A stretch of DNA of 64,000 bases from CAVWCQ01 sp963753545 (GTDB lineage Bacteria; Chloroflexota; Anaerolineae; Aggregatilineales; Aggregatilineaceae). This document shows, piece after piece, positions 54,534 through 62,397 of this stretch. The notes under the pieces are model-generated. The model worked only from the letters and a program-made list of their open reading frames with translations. It made no database searches and was not told where the DNA came from. The number at the start of each line of letters is the position of its first letter. Position 1 is the first letter of the stretch. The position numbers and the translations under genes are program-made. The stretch lies in NCBI GenBank assembly GCA_963753545.1, contig CAVWCQ010000008.1, forward strand, positions 2,728,001 to 2,792,000. The letters are read 5' to 3'.

Positions 54534-54747
54534 TGAGTCCGCTGCTCTGCCTCTTGCTTTTTCTGGGCCAGGGCCAAAGTTAGTAAATGGTTAGGATGAC
54601 CCCCCAAAAAACAGTGCGGCGCGGATCGTCACGAGAAGAAAGTGGCTCGAAGTGAGTAACTTATGAGAATTTCCGGCTACTGTAAGATGATCATAAATAT
54701 AGCTTGTGATCATAAGGGGCTCTACTAATCAATTTTGGCCCCTTTTT
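54534..54747 (+). ncRNA. Candidate structured non-coding RNA (unidentified)
   Basis: From the predicted start of a perfect promoter to a T5 tract is about 214 bases without an ORF. GGGCCAAA (54571-54578) pairs with TTTGGCCC (54734-54741), and the adjoining GTTAGTA (54579-54585) pairs with TACTAAT (54723-54729, one G-U), giving a 15-pair closing helix with one four-base bulge. ACAGT and ACTGT close an inner hairpin (about 54611 to 54682), inside which TCAC-GAG pairs with CTC-GTGA. Size and closed shape resemble 6S RNA, but I cannot match its consensus. Signatures of SRP RNA, tmRNA and RNase P were not seen. Confidence 0.55.
54714..54747 (+). terminator. Terminator of the candidate RNA, overlapping its closing helix
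   Basis: AAGGGGC (54714-54720) pairs with GCCCCTT (54738-54744) around a 17-base loop, followed by more T residues (T run 54743-54747). Bases 54738-54741 are also used by the long closing helix, so the two pairings exclude each other. Confidence 0.55.
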
Positions 54748-54873
54748 GGGTCATTTTCGGGCTATTTGTTGAATTTTCCTCGTCATAACAGCCTCTAGGC
54801 GGCACAATGGCCCTGGGGGTTGATGCTAATTTTGACGACGTGGTAATCCGCGATACATCGGTGTACTACATCA

Positions 54874-54988
54874 GTGACGCTCCCCACGCCTAAAGGCGGG
54901 GGCTTCTGGCGCACGCTTGACCTTACTGTCACCCGAAGGTTGAGCAGAGGGTCTACGTTAAGCGACAAGGGTGCGTCCCACCCCACAA
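54874..54988 (-). ncRNA. Inferred stand-alone omegaRNA scaffold in the small element
   Basis: This end is the part shared with the tnpB element, corresponding to where TnpB guide RNA scaffolds lie. The adjacent flank would give a guide beginning TGATGTAGTACACCGA. Transcription is not shown; the call is by homology of position only. Confidence 0.35.
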
Positions 54989-55213
54989 GTTGGTTGGCTC
55001 TATCGGGAGCGGGCTTTTAAGCTCAACGTCTCCCAGAACGACACCTATCGTCTCTACAGGTTTTACGCACGGAGAGGAGTTGTCCGTGCAACCGCCTACC
55101 TATACGTCTGTTAAGGTGCTAGACACGATTATACCCTATCTGAGAGAGAAAAAATAAAGACCTACGCCTTCTATCCCCCTACCTGAAGGTAGGGGCTTTA
55201 CGGCGCTTTCTCG
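54874..55213 (-). mobile_element. Non-autonomous 340-base relative of the tnpB element
   Basis: The right end (54874, GTGAC) and its hairpin CCCCaCGCC-TAAA-GGCGGGGG match the tnpB element almost base for base. Homology continues for about 115 bases and encodes a remnant of the TnpB C-terminus (WDAPLSLNVDPL against WDTPVPDNVEPL). The left end (55213) borders TTAC and carries a hairpin CCCCTACCT/AGGTAGGGG next to CGGCGCTTT. The centre lacks tnpB. It resembles a palindrome-associated element mobilised in trans. It lies in the gene-free stretch 54464-55256. Confidence 0.8.
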
Positions 55214-55256
55214 GTAAAATGGGGCGAACTCTTGTCGAATTCGCCCCATATATTTT

Positions 55257-56291
55257 CTATTCTGGGCTGGCTGCCTGTGCCAGACGTTCGGCGTACTGGG
55301 CCTTGTAGTAGTCCAGGTATTCCCCGGTTTTGATCTTGCGCCACCACCACTCATTCTGCTGATACCAGCGCACGGTCTCCGCCATAGCCTGCTCAAACGT
55401 GTGCTGCTGTGTCCAGCCCAGTTCGCGCCGGATTTTATCGTTCGTCAGCGCATAGCGGCGATCATGGCCGGGGCGATCCGTCACATAGCGGATCAGGCTT
55501 TCTGGCTTGCCGAGCGTCTTCAGAATAAAGCGCGTCATATCGATATTGTGCATCTCGTGCTCGCCGCCAACGTTGTAGATTTCGCCGGGGGCACCTTTGA
55601 ACAAGACGGCTTCAACCGCGTCAGCGTGATCATCGACGTACAGCCAGTCGCGCACCTGCATACCGTCGCCATAGAGCGGCAGGGGGCGGTTGTCAATCGC
55701 CTCGGTGATGAAGAACGGCGCGACTTTTTCGGGATACTGGTATGGGCCAAAGGTGTTGCTGCCGCGCGTCACGGTCGTGTGCATCCCATAAGTCACATGG
55801 TAGGCGCGCAGCATCATCTCACCGCCCGCTTTGCTGGCGGAATAGGGGCTGTTCGGTTCCAGCGAGTCGCCTTCGCGGAAATACCCTTCCGGAATCGAGC
55901 CGTAGACCTCATCCGTGCTGACATGATGCATCCGCTTGATGCCCAGCTTGCGCGCCGTATCCAGCAGAATATAGGTTCCTACCACATCGGTTTGAATGAA
56001 CGCATCCGGTTCGAGGATAGAACGGTCCACATGGGTGTCGGCGGCAAAATTGACAATTGCATCAATCTGGTACGTTTCGAGGACGCGCTGCACAGTTTCG
56101 CGATCCGCAATATCGCCTCGTTCGAAGGTATAGGTGGGTGAGTCGTGGACGGGCAGCAGATTATCCAGATTCCCCGCGTACGTCAGCTTATCGAGTACGA
56201 CGATCCTGATATCCGGGTGTTTTTCGACCATGCGCCGCACAAACGCACTGCCGATAAACCCCGCGCCACCTGTCACCAGAATATTTTTCAT
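55257..56291 (-). CDS. rfbB: dTDP-glucose 4,6-dehydratase
   Basis: The 344-residue protein has the extended-SDR Rossmann motif ILVTGGAGFIGSAFVRRM, VVLDKLTYAGNLDNL, AADTHVDRSI, STDEVYG, the YxxxK pair in NSPYSASKAGGE and NTFGPYQYPEK, all diagnostic for RmlB/RfbB. It converts dTDP-glucose to dTDP-4-keto-6-deoxyglucose, second step of dTDP-rhamnose and other deoxysugar synthesis. It overlaps the HAD gene by four bases and is the last gene of a polysaccharide operon. No RmlC or RmlD lies in this window, so the final sugar is not known. Confidence 0.94.
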   Translation of the reverse strand: MKNILVTGGAGFIGSAFVRRMVEKHPDIRIVVLDKLTYAGNLDNLLPVHDSPTYTFERGDIADRETVQRVLETYQIDAIVNFAADTHVDRSILEPDAFIQTDVVGTYILLDTARKLGIKRMHHVSTDEVYGSIPEGYFREGDSLEPNSPYSASKAGGEMMLRAYHVTYGMHTTVTRGSNTFGPYQYPEKVAPFFITEAIDNRPLPLYGDGMQVRDWLYVDDHADAVEAVLFKGAPGEIYNVGGEHEMHNIDMTRFILKTLGKPESLIRYVTDRPGHDRRYALTNDKIRRELGWTQQHTFEQAMAETVRWYQQNEWWWRKIKTGEYLDYYKAQYAERLAQAASPE

Positions 56292-57140
56292 ATCGTTCTC
56301 CTATTTCCAACCGGACCCGTCGAGAGGGCAAATTTCATCAATGCCTGTCCAACCCCATCTTCATCATTTGAGCTGGTCACGTAATCGGCTTCGCGCCGGA
56401 TGTCTTCGGGAGCGTGTCCCATGGCTACACCGATACCTGACCGCCGGATCATGTCCAGATCGTTACAGTTGTCGCCAAAGCTGATCACAGCTTCCGCCCG
56501 AATGCCCAGGTAATCGCAGATATAAGTCAGTGCCGTACCCTTTGGTAATGCCCAGCGGCAGCACTTCGATCACCGACGCTAATCCCGACCGCAGTACTTG
56601 CGCTCGCCCTGCAAACACCCGCTCCAATTCCGGCTGGATGTTCGCTACAGCATCCAGATCATCCGCATTCATCAAAATGAGCTTGTGCGGCTGGTACTCT
56701 CGCTCCAATGCGGCTTCCAGGTTCGGAATGATGGTGGGCATTGGCTCAAAGTGATCAACCAACACCTGGATGCTGCTATTGTGCTCGGTGGTCAGCAGCC
56801 CTGAGCCAGAATAAACAACCGGAGTCAGATTCGCCCGGCGTGCCATCTGAATGGCTTCGATGGCATATTCGCGCGGGATCGGGTCCTCGTGCAAAATCGA
56901 CCCATCCGGCGCATGAATGAGAGTTCCGTTCCCGCAGATCACCGGGATGCGAATGTCATATTCCCGAATCAAGTCAACCGTCGAGGGAAATGTTTTACCC
57001 GTTGCCACCGTAAACAGGATGCCCCGCGCGGCTGCTTCGCGCAGCGCCCGGTCCGTCAGCGGCATGACGCGGTGTTCCGAATTAAGCAGCGTGCCATCGA
57101 GATCGGTGGCAATCAGGCGGATTACCTTTCCATTATTCAT
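56288..57140 (-). CDS. Cof-type HAD phosphatase, frame broken once
   Basis: The gene starts at 57140 with VIRLIATDLDGTLLNSEHRV (motif I) and FTVATGKTFPS (motif II). It has a C2-type cap with YQPHKLILMNADD and the motif III region VLPLGITKG. At about 56536 one extra base breaks the frame; the other frame continues TALTYICDYLGIRAEAV and ISFGDNCNDLDMIRRSGIGVAMG (motif IV). Joined length is about 284 residues, normal for the Cof family. Such enzymes dephosphorylate sugar phosphates or cofactors. Its place between rmlA and rmlB suggests a sugar phosphate. The clean fit of the joined frames points to a sequencing indel. Confidence 0.84.
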
Positions 57141-57154
57141 AAACGGCGGCCTCT

Positions 57155-58225
57155 TTAAAGCAGTTCCAGGCGGCTGTAGTCGCCCAGGTGCATTTTGATC
57201 GCCTTGGGCCGCAGGGCGCTGATATCCACCTCGGCATGGCGTCCGATCAGGCTGTCCTGAATGCGAGCCGGGATATCGCGAATGGAACTGTGTTCCAGCA
57301 CGATGCTGCGCTCGATCTCACTGTTTTCGATCACCACGTTATGGTAAATGCTGGTGAATGGTCCCACGTAGCTGTTGATGATCTTCGTGTTGCGCCCGAT
57401 GATCGCCGGGCCGCGTACCACGCTGTTGATAATCTCCGCCCCAGCCTCAATCGTCACGCGGAAATCGACCTCGGAGTTGCAGTCCACCACGCCCTTGATT
57501 TCCGGCTTGAGTTCTTCCAGCACGAGACTGTTTGCAGCCAGCATATCGCCGGGCCGCCCGGTATCGATCCACCAGCCCCGGTGAACATGAGGAAAGACGC
57601 TGTAGCCGTGTTCGATCAACCATTGGATCGCATCGGTGATTTCCAGTTCGCCCCGGAACGACGGTTTAATCTCGTCCGCCGCCTGGAAGATGTGATGGTC
57701 AAACATATAGATGCCGACCAGGGCCAGGTTGGAGGGCGGATTCTTCGGCTTTTCAATGAGGCGAACAATTCGATCATTGCCATCCAATTCAGCCACGCCA
57801 TACTGTTCGGGGTGTTCAACGGCGGTCAGCACAATCTGGCTGTTCCATTCGGGATGGTGGGCAAAATCCGCGATCAGAGGGCTGATTCCGCCTTGCAACA
57901 CATTGTCGCCCAGGAACATCACGAAACGATCATCACCCAGAAAACCCCGTGATATTTTGACAGCATGAGCCAGCCCCGAGGGAGCATCCTGGGGGATATA
58001 GGTGATTTTGACTCCGAACTGCGAGCCATCCCCAACGGCTTCTCGTATCTCTGGCCCCGTATCTCCAATGACGATGCCGATTTCACTGACGTTGGCATCG
58101 CGAATCGCTTCGATCACGCGGAACAACACAGGCTTGTTGGCAACAGGAATTAACTGTTTGGCGCGGGTATAGGTGAGAGGGTACAGCCGCGTGCCCTTAC
58201 CACCGCTCAGAATCAGACCTTTCAC
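57155..58225 (-). CDS. rfbA: Glucose-1-phosphate thymidylyltransferase, long form
   Basis: The 356-residue protein begins MKGLILSGGKGTRLYPLTYTRAKQLIPVANKPVLF, the nucleotidyltransferase signature. It has FVMFLGDNVLQGG, VGIYMFDHHIF, and RGWWIDTGRPGDML. The C-terminal 100 residues form a left-handed beta-helix-like repeat (VVRGPAIIGRNTKI, HNVVIENSEIERSIVL), which marks the long RmlA form common in archaea and Chloroflexota. It activates glucose-1-phosphate with dTTP. It lies next to RmlB, which uses its product. Related long-form proteins in some antibiotic loci have the same role. Confidence 0.9.
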   Translation of the reverse strand: MKGLILSGGKGTRLYPLTYTRAKQLIPVANKPVLFRVIEAIRDANVSEIGIVIGDTGPEIREAVGDGSQFGVKITYIPQDAPSGLAHAVKISRGFLGDDRFVMFLGDNVLQGGISPLIADFAHHPEWNSQIVLTAVEHPEQYGVAELDGNDRIVRLIEKPKNPPSNLALVGIYMFDHHIFQAADEIKPSFRGELEITDAIQWLIEHGYSVFPHVHRGWWIDTGRPGDMLAANSLVLEELKPEIKGVVDCNSEVDFRVTIEAGAEIINSVVRGPAIIGRNTKIINSYVGPFTSIYHNVVIENSEIERSIVLEHSSIRDIPARIQDSLIGRHAEVDISALRPKAIKMHLGDYSRLELL

Positions 58226-58240
58226 GGATCGCGCTCCTTC

Positions 58241-58906
58241 TTATGAACGGGCGTAATAGCCGCCAATCGCGCTGTCCTGCGGCGCGTTGACGAGGACGGT
58301 GCCGATCACGGGAACCTTCACGCGGTCCAATTCGGCCTTGGCGCGGGCAGCATGGTCACGGCGCGATGATCCGGCGCGCAGTACGAGCAGAAGCCCATCC
58401 GTTTTGAGAGCCAGCAGCGACGCATCGGTGACTGCCAGAACAGGCGGCGCGTCAAACAGAACATACTGTGCTTTTTGCTTCAGTGCGCTAATCACATCGT
58501 CCATCCGCCGGGAACCGATCACATCCGCTGGATTGGGCGGCAGCGGGCCACTGGTCAGCACGCGGAGATGATCCACAGTCGTGGACTGCACGGGAGGCGC
58601 ATCAAAACCGCCCTCCAGCAGCATGGTGGTCAGTCCGCGATCATTTTTCAGGTTCCACATCTCGTGCTGGCTGGGCTTCCGCAGGTCGCAGTCCACCAGC
58701 ACCGTATCATATCCCGCCTGGGCGAGAGTTACGGCGAGATTGGCGACCACCGTGCTTTTGCCTTCCCCTGGGACAGGCGATGTGATCACAAGCGAACACA
58801 GCGGATTGTCCAGGCTGTAAAACATGAGATTCGTGCGCAGCGTCCGGTAAGCCTCAGTCGCCAGCGAACGGGGATCGGTCAGAGTAATCAGATTAACGTC
58901 GGGCAT
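58241..58906 (-). CDS. CpsD/CapB-family tyrosine kinase (BY-kinase)
   Basis: The 221-residue protein has SLATEAYRTLRTNLMFY, Walker A SPVPGEGKSTVVANLA, Walker A' TVLVDCDLRKPSQH and Walker B YVLFDAPPVLAVTDA, the pattern of bacterial tyrosine kinases. They control polysaccharide chain length with a Wzz-like membrane partner. Here the C-terminal Tyr cluster is short (GGYYARS), so autophosphorylation sites are few. It starts nine bases after the stop of the Wzz-like gene 58915-59577, which provides the activator domain in separate form, as in Gram-positive CapA/CapB pairs. Confidence 0.92.
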   Translation of the reverse strand: MPDVNLITLTDPRSLATEAYRTLRTNLMFYSLDNPLCSLVITSPVPGEGKSTVVANLAVTLAQAGYDTVLVDCDLRKPSQHEMWNLKNDRGLTTMLLEGGFDAPPVQSTTVDHLRVLTSGPLPPNPADVIGSRRMDDVISALKQKAQYVLFDAPPVLAVTDASLLALKTDGLLLVLRAGSSRRDHAARAKAELDRVKVPVIGTVLVNAPQDSAIGGYYARS

Positions 58907-58914
58907 GGCACACC

Positions 58915-59577
58915 TCAGGAGCGCGTATCATCGGCGGGAATAGCCGCCAGCACAGGAAGTTCAAGAAACCGTTCGATGTCTTCTTTTCGCCGGACAATAT
59001 TCGATTCCAGGTATTCCAGGACAAAGACAACCGCCGCGCCGACGATCAAGCCGAGCAGCCCACCCGCGATGGCGTTAATCATCGTCCGGGGGCGGTACAA
59101 GCCATAGGTTGCCGTGTCGAGCATTGCCGCGTCGATCCGGTCCTCACGCTGGGCATCGCGGTTCTTCTCCTGGCGATATTCCCACAGTACACGGCCTAAT
59201 TCGGTCGCAATCTGCGCCGCCAGCGGGCCATCTTCCATATCGACATCGATCTGGACAATAAGCTGAGTGGGGTCAGAACTGATCGTTGTGTGGCTGCGCA
59301 GTTCGCCAGGAGTCATATCCAGGTCGAGGCGATCAATTACAACTTGGGCCTGCTGGTCAGTATCCAGGTAAACCACGTAGCTGCGCAGCACAATGCGGAG
59401 CGTTTCCGTCAGGCCATAGTCATTCCGCGCCGGTTGGAACAGCACGCGCTGCGTCGCCCGGTATACAGGAGTTTGCATCTTACTAAAGCCGAACGCTCCC
59501 CCCGCACCGATTACTACCGCCAGCGCGATAATCCAGCCGCGCCGCAGCAAAATACGGACATAATGCATCAGGTTCAT
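58915..59577 (-). CDS. Wzz/CapA-like chain-length determinant protein (1)
   Basis: The 220-residue protein has an N-terminal TM helix (about 13-33, GWIIALAVVIGAGGAFGF), an extracytoplasmic helical domain of about 130 residues and a second TM helix (about 167-187, NAIAGGLLGLIVGAAVVFVLEYL). The tail (NIVRRKEDIERFLELPVLAAIP) is typical of the Wzz/CapA C-terminus that binds and activates the CpsD-type kinase. The kinase gene follows after eight bases. It determines polymer length during Wzy-dependent assembly. Confidence 0.87.
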   Translation of the reverse strand: MNLMHYVRILLRRGWIIALAVVIGAGGAFGFSKMQTPVYRATQRVLFQPARNDYGLTETLRIVLRSYVVYLDTDQQAQVVIDRLDLDMTPGELRSHTTISSDPTQLIVQIDVDMEDGPLAAQIATELGRVLWEYRQEKNRDAQREDRIDAAMLDTATYGLYRPRTMINAIAGGLLGLIVGAAVVFVLEYLESNIVRRKEDIERFLELPVLAAIPADDTRS

Positions 59578-59686
59578 AAGTGTTCCTCAACAAAAAGCAA
59601 CGCGGCTAAACGCGGCGCTATTATAGCAGGGGATTGAACAGTACCCCATCCTTGTTAGGATAGCGCGTAGGAATAGTCGGATTGAT

Positions 59687-60388
59687 CTACCGCTCACGCG
59701 GGATTTCGCCCAATACAGGCAGTTCCAGAGCCTCGACATCCGCCGTTGAGCGCACCGTCTGATCCAGATACTCCGCCAGCACCGCCAGACCCAGGCCCGC
59801 CGCCAGCCCTACCGCCAGCTTCAGGAGGGGCATCATCCGAACCGTCAGCGGCGTGGCGGCCTGGTAAACTTTCACATCATCCAGGGGCACGACCTGCACA
59901 GGTTGGGCAGCAAACTGGGGGAAATAGTGCTGGTTGCGCGTCTGAAGCACCGTCACGGCGGCACCGGCAATGGCGCGGATTTCCTCTGAATCGTCCCAAC
60001 TGATGTACAGCGTCAGGATGCTGCGGAAGCTGTCGGCATAAAACGCGCCGCGCAGATCTTCGCCGGATATGGTCACGTTTTGCCCGCTGAGAACGGTGCT
60101 GACCTCATCGGCAAAACTGTCGCTCATGATCCAGTGCGGCATATTGACGACGACATACTCCGAAGCCAACAGCGGCACATAAGCGCTGTCCTCGTAAGGC
60201 GTTGTCTCCCCTTCGACCTGTGCATTGGGTGGGGCGGCGGCGGTCAGGCGCATTTGTACTGAATAGGTGACCGGGGGCGAAATGACATTTTTGAGCGCGG
60301 GCAGGGTGAGCAGCAGGGCAGCAGCCGGGGGAAGCAAAATAAGCCACCAGCGGCGCTTGAATAAATTCCAGAGTACGATCAGTTCCAT
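59687..60388 (-). CDS. Wzz-like chain-length determinant protein (2)
   Basis: The 233-residue protein repeats the architecture of its neighbour: TM helix near residues 13-31 (RWWLILLPPAAALLLTLPAL), extracytoplasmic domain, TM helix near 187-210 and a closing ADVEALELPVLGEIPRE. Sequence similarity to the first is low outside the ends. Two paralogues beside one kinase suggest a heteromeric complex. The ATG at 60388 is preceded by a hairpin (GCGGC-GAAACT-GCCGC) that separates it from GGAGG, so initiation may depend on RNA folding. Confidence 0.82.
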   Translation of the reverse strand: MELIVLWNLFKRRWWLILLPPAAALLLTLPALKNVISPPVTYSVQMRLTAAAPPNAQVEGETTPYEDSAYVPLLASEYVVVNMPHWIMSDSFADEVSTVLSGQNVTISGEDLRGAFYADSFRSILTLYISWDDSEEIRAIAGAAVTVLQTRNQHYFPQFAAQPVQVVPLDDVKVYQAATPLTVRMMPLLKLAVGLAAGLGLAVLAEYLDQTVRSTADVEALELPVLGEIPRER

Positions 60389-60550
60389 ATGTGTCGCGGC
60401 AGTTTCGCCGCAGTCCTCCTTTCGGACAGCAGCGGGAATTATAGCGGATAACCGCCGCCTGGGTAGCCCTTGCCAAATTCCACGAAATTAAGTTAGTCTC
60501 GATATCAAACGCGCTGCCGGAATATCACCCTGGAACGGAGGATAAACACC

Positions 60551-60829
60551 ATGACGGAAACTTTTGATAAACTGAAGACCCTCTTGGAACAAAAGGGATG
60601 TTTGACTGATGAAGATATTACTCAGGCGGTAGCGTTGCACGGCGACATGAAACCAGAAGAAGTAAGCTGGATAGCTGCCGAGCAGCACGAACGGACTCGC
60701 GCAGCAGGTTCGGCCATCACGATGGAACAATACCTGGAGGCGCTCAAGGTGCTGGATACGGCAACCGAAGGCAGCTCTGAATATGTGAAAGCTGAAAAAA
60801 TCGTCGCAACATATGAAAGCGCGGGGTGA
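60551..60829 (+). CDS. Small hypothetical acidic protein
   Basis: The 92-residue protein is acidic and helical (MTETFDKLKTLLEQKGCLTD, EEVSWIAAEQHERTRAAGS). A GGAGG eight bases before the ATG supports it. No family is recognised. It overlaps the start of the DUF1232 gene by a base (TGATG), so the two are translationally coupled, and the pair is divergent from the second polysaccharide operon. Confidence 0.65.
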   Translation: MTETFDKLKTLLEQKGCLTDEDITQAVALHGDMKPEEVSWIAAEQHERTRAAGSAITMEQYLEALKVLDTATEGSSEYVKAEKIVATYESAG

Positions 60830-61209
60830 TGAAACGCAAAGAAGAAGCAGATAATAATCCAACCTATGATCAAGAGTCTCAGCCTGCTGGCGAACTGTCA
60901 CGGCGGGCCGTCGATTGGGGAATCAGCGGCAGCATTCTCGGCATCATCGTTCTGACCGCGATCTACGTATTTTTCCCGATTGACGCGATCCCCGATTTTA
61001 TCCCGATTGCCGGGCAGGCCGATGATATTGCCGCTATCGCCGCCGGAGGCAGTTCTGTCGCCTTTTTAACCATCATGCGTTATGTCATACGCTGGCTGAT
61101 GCGTACCCGTGCCGGGCGTTGGGGCTGTCTGATCCTGATTATCCTGGTCTCAATTGGGGCGTTTACGGTTTTCTGGCTGCTCATGCAGGTTTTTGGCAAG
61201 ATATTTTAA
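60829..61209 (+). CDS. YkvA-like DUF1232 membrane protein
   Basis: The 126-residue protein carries the DUF1232 motif FFPIDAIPDFIPIAGQADDIAAIAA inside its first hydrophobic region. A second TM helix lies near the C-terminus (LILIILVSIGAFTVFWLLMQVF). The N-terminal 30 residues are polar. DUF1232 proteins have unknown function; some are near stress or envelope genes. The ATG at 60829 overlaps the stop of the small acidic protein gene. Confidence 0.83.
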   Translation: MKRKEEADNNPTYDQESQPAGELSRRAVDWGISGSILGIIVLTAIYVFFPIDAIPDFIPIAGQADDIAAIAAGGSSVAFLTIMRYVIRWLMRTRAGRWGCLILIILVSIGAFTVFWLLMQVFGKIF

Positions 61210-61212
61210 ATG

Positions 61213-61246
61213 AGCAACCCGGTAGGACCTTTCCCACCGGGTTGCT
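61213..61246. terminator. Hairpin between convergent genes
   Basis: AGCAACCCGGT (61213-61223) pairs with ACCGGGTTGCT (61236-61246) over a 12-base loop, an 11-base perfect stem. T tracts on both sides are weak (GCTTCATC plus; CATTTAAAATAT minus), so termination may be partial. Confidence 0.65.
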
Positions 61247-61252
61247 GCTTCA

Positions 61253-62290
61253 TCACTCAGGGCTGGGTTCAAGGCAGGAGGGCAAAGCCATCACATCATA
61301 AGGCCATGCTTCGCCATAAAAAGCCAGATATTCGGCCACATGAGACCGCCAGTAGTCCATATCGTGGCCCCCGGCTGGATTGATCAGATATTCGTTCTCC
61401 ACTCCATTATCGCTCAGCGTGTCCGACATCCGCTTCGCGTTCGCACCCACAATATCATCCGTGCCATTATCCATGTAGATGCGCAACGGGAACTTCTCAA
61501 GATTGACGTTCTCTGCCAGGGTTAATGGATTCGTCTCAGGCCCGGCATTTTCGTCTTCAAAATAAGGGCTGTGCCCACCGACAGCGCTAAACAGGTCGGG
61601 ATGCCGCAGCGCGATGCTGAAAGCCCAAAATCCGCCGCGTGAAATGCCGCCAATGGCTCGGCCCTGCCGCCCACCCCACAGGCAAAAATCCGCTTCGACG
61701 GTTGGCATCAATTCATCCAGAATCACTGTTTCGTAGGACTGGCCCTCGGGCTGATCGTTGAGTTCCGCGACATCTCCGCCGTCGGCCATGATCAGCACCA
61801 TCGGCGGCAGTGTGCCCTTGGCAATCCCCTGGTCCATCACTTCCGCCACATCCAGATCGGGCCACATCGTCTCATCATAGCCTGTCCCATGCAGCAGAAT
61901 CACATAGGGGTATCGCTGCAAGGTATCGTAAAAGCATGGCGGCAGGTACATCATGTATGTCGCCTCGCCCCCCGTGGTTGGGCTGTCAAAAGAACCTTCG
62001 ATCACTTGTCCGGTTGTTTGCGGGCAAGCGAAGGGTGTGGCGGTGGGCGTTAAGGTAGCCGTGGGAGTGAATGTTGCGGATGGGATTGGCGTGCTGACGG
62101 CCCCTGTATTAACGAGGCCAACGGCAGTTCCATCGGCTGGCAGGGTCGCGGCTGCGCCGGCTGGATCGCCAGTAACAACGATAATCTGCGGCTGGGGGTT
62201 ATCTTGCTCTGGTGCAAGCGGTTCACAGGCTGCCAGCAGTGCAAACGTCAGGTAAACGGACAGGTGGATGAGGCGTTTTGTGGGTATCAT
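61253..62290 (-). CDS. Lipoprotein esterase of the enterochelin-esterase / D (Fes-like) type
   Basis: The 345-residue protein has a lipoprotein signal (MIPTKRLIHLSVYLTFALLAAC, lipobox LLAAC), a Thr/Pro-rich linker (about 65-90) and an alpha/beta-hydrolase domain. This has YVILLHGTGYDETMW (oxyanion region), the nucleophile elbow GGISRGGFW (GxSxG), an acid residue region YMDNGTDDIVG, and the catalytic His in NPAGGHDMDYW. The order fits the esterase D/Fes-like family (PF00756). A short chain ester or polysaccharide acyl group is a likely substrate, but not proven. The ATG at 62290 is chosen to give the signal peptide; the frame is open to 62344. Confidence 0.86.
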   Translation of the reverse strand: MIPTKRLIHLSVYLTFALLAACEPLAPEQDNPQPQIIVVTGDPAGAAATLPADGTAVGLVNTGAVSTPIPSATFTPTATLTPTATPFACPQTTGQVIEGSFDSPTTGGEATYMMYLPPCFYDTLQRYPYVILLHGTGYDETMWPDLDVAEVMDQGIAKGTLPPMVLIMADGGDVAELNDQPEGQSYETVILDELMPTVEADFCLWGGRQGRAIGGISRGGFWAFSIALRHPDLFSAVGGHSPYFEDENAGPETNPLTLAENVNLEKFPLRIYMDNGTDDIVGANAKRMSDTLSDNGVENEYLINPAGGHDMDYWRSHVAEYLAFYGEAWPYDVMALPSCLEPSPE

Positions 62291-62397
62291 GGTGGGAATT
62301 ATATGCAGAAGAAGGCTGAGCCACAACAGGCAAGTTGGCGGCATTTTTATAACGCTTTAAAATCAAGGTTCGGTTAAGTTTGTAAACGTGAAGGCTG

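Noticed and set aside
54534..54747. SRP RNA, tmRNA or RNase P RNA as identity of the candidate RNA
   Set aside because: The SRP GGAAGCAG-type loop, the tmRNA tRNA-like ends and the RNase P GAGGAAAGUC core were not seen, and the length does not fit tmRNA or RNase P.
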